A model generated the notes under the pieces. That model made no database searches and was not told where the DNA came from. It was given only the letters and a program-made list of their open reading frames with translations. Shown piece after piece: positions 43,610 to 43,948 of a stretch of DNA of 43,948 nt. This DNA is from Thermoflavifilum sp. (GTDB taxonomy: Bacteria > Bacteroidota > Bacteroidia > Chitinophagales > Chitinophagaceae). The stretch spans positions 1-43,948 of the forward strand of contig JAIMAQ010000016.1 in assembly GCA_023511875.1 (NCBI GenBank), given 5' to 3'. Made by a program: the position numbers and the translations under genes. Each line of letters begins with the position of its first letter. The stretch's first letter is position 1.

Positions 43610-43948
43610 ATTTGCTTGTAAAATCCATCATCAATAAGCTAAAATTTGTTTTCGGATTTGTTCAGGTATTTCATCATGATGGGGTAAATGATTCACACAT
43701 GTATGTTTGACAGATAAACAACCTATTATATCGACCTTCAGAAAAATGGCGTTTAAGTTTCAAAGCAAAGAAAGAAGACTTATTATTCACAAACCTTATC
43801 AGATATCTTATTCCTTATCATTTTTAAAAAAAATACGTTTTTTACTCAGTGATTATTGAGCCTCGCCAAACGACCTTCAGAAAAATGGCGTGAAGAAATG
43901 GGCGAACATGAGCGTGAAACGGAAAATGAGCTGAGATATAGATAAGAG
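43610..43948. other. Non-coding window end with repeat copies
   Basis: There is no gene in these 339 bases. 43610-43732 shows nothing recognisable and no terminator hairpin. Beyond it lie two direct copies of the repeat unit also found at the left end of the window. The sequence is otherwise A+T-rich. Confidence 0.6.
43733..43891 (+). repeat. Two direct 20-bp repeats (139 bp apart)
   Basis: GACCTTCAGAAAAATGGCGT occurs at 43733-43752 and 43872-43891, identical and also preceded by C in both. The copy at 139-158 differs by one base. Between them CAAAGAAAGAAG (43766-43777) matches half of the hairpin at 45-76. Confidence 0.75.

Noticed and set aside
43733-43891. CRISPR array
   Set aside because: There are only two repeats with one 119-nt spacer, a copy elsewhere in a different setting, and no cas genes.

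Overview
This window looks like a chromosomal segment of a Bacteroidota bacterium, most likely from the Chitinophagaceae or a close relative. The supporting features are a SusC/SusD pair with a FecR regulator and lipoprotein glycan hydrolases, a type III glutamine synthetase, a serine-palmitoyltransferase-like enzyme, and several copies of the Bacteroidota promoter element TAnnTTTG before start codons. I see no rRNA, tRNA, CRISPR array, phage gene or transposase. The two ends carry copies of one short repeat, in inverted orientation relative to each other, so the window may be a contig that stopped in repeats.

Layout, left to right. (1) 1-216: a repeat element, then a terminator. (2) 217-3030: a GH51 arabinofuranosidase (minus) and murB (plus). 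(3) 3133-11092: a cell-surface polysaccharide cluster, A+T-rich in its first half, with two methyltransferases, three glycosyltransferases, a 3,4-ketoisomerase/aminotransferase pair for a dTDP-3-amino sugar, and a Wzx-like flippase. (4) 11160-14771: a minus-strand respiratory operon encoding ba3-type (B-family) oxidase subunits IIa, II and I, a SCO copper protein and a membrane-anchored cytochrome c. (5) 14933-17568: divergent from it, a PAS histidine kinase with FixL-like haem-ligand spacing and a response regulator fused to a CRP/FNR module. (6) 17625-32006: mostly housekeeping genes: YfhO-like membrane protein, COG3618 amidohydrolase, bioF-like enzyme, infC, thrS, glnN, an unknown membrane protein, purL and hldD. 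(7) 32096-33340: an alpha-oxoamine synthase, probably for sphingolipid synthesis. (8) 33495-43609: a polysaccharide utilisation locus (FecR, SusC, SusD, surface lipoprotein, GH16, GH30) whose enzymes point to beta-1,3/beta-1,6-glucan. (9) 43610-43948: repeats.

The most interesting arrangement is the divergent oxidase / two-component pair. A candidate oxygen- or redox-sensing kinase and a regulator with its own CRP-type DNA-binding domain share a 161-bp intergenic region, rich in inverted repeats, with a high-affinity-type terminal oxidase. This suggests a local oxygen-responsive circuit built differently from FixLJ/FNR. That is an inference from sequence and context. The second point is that the beta-glucan locus has FecR and an STN-bearing SusC but no adjacent ECF sigma gene.
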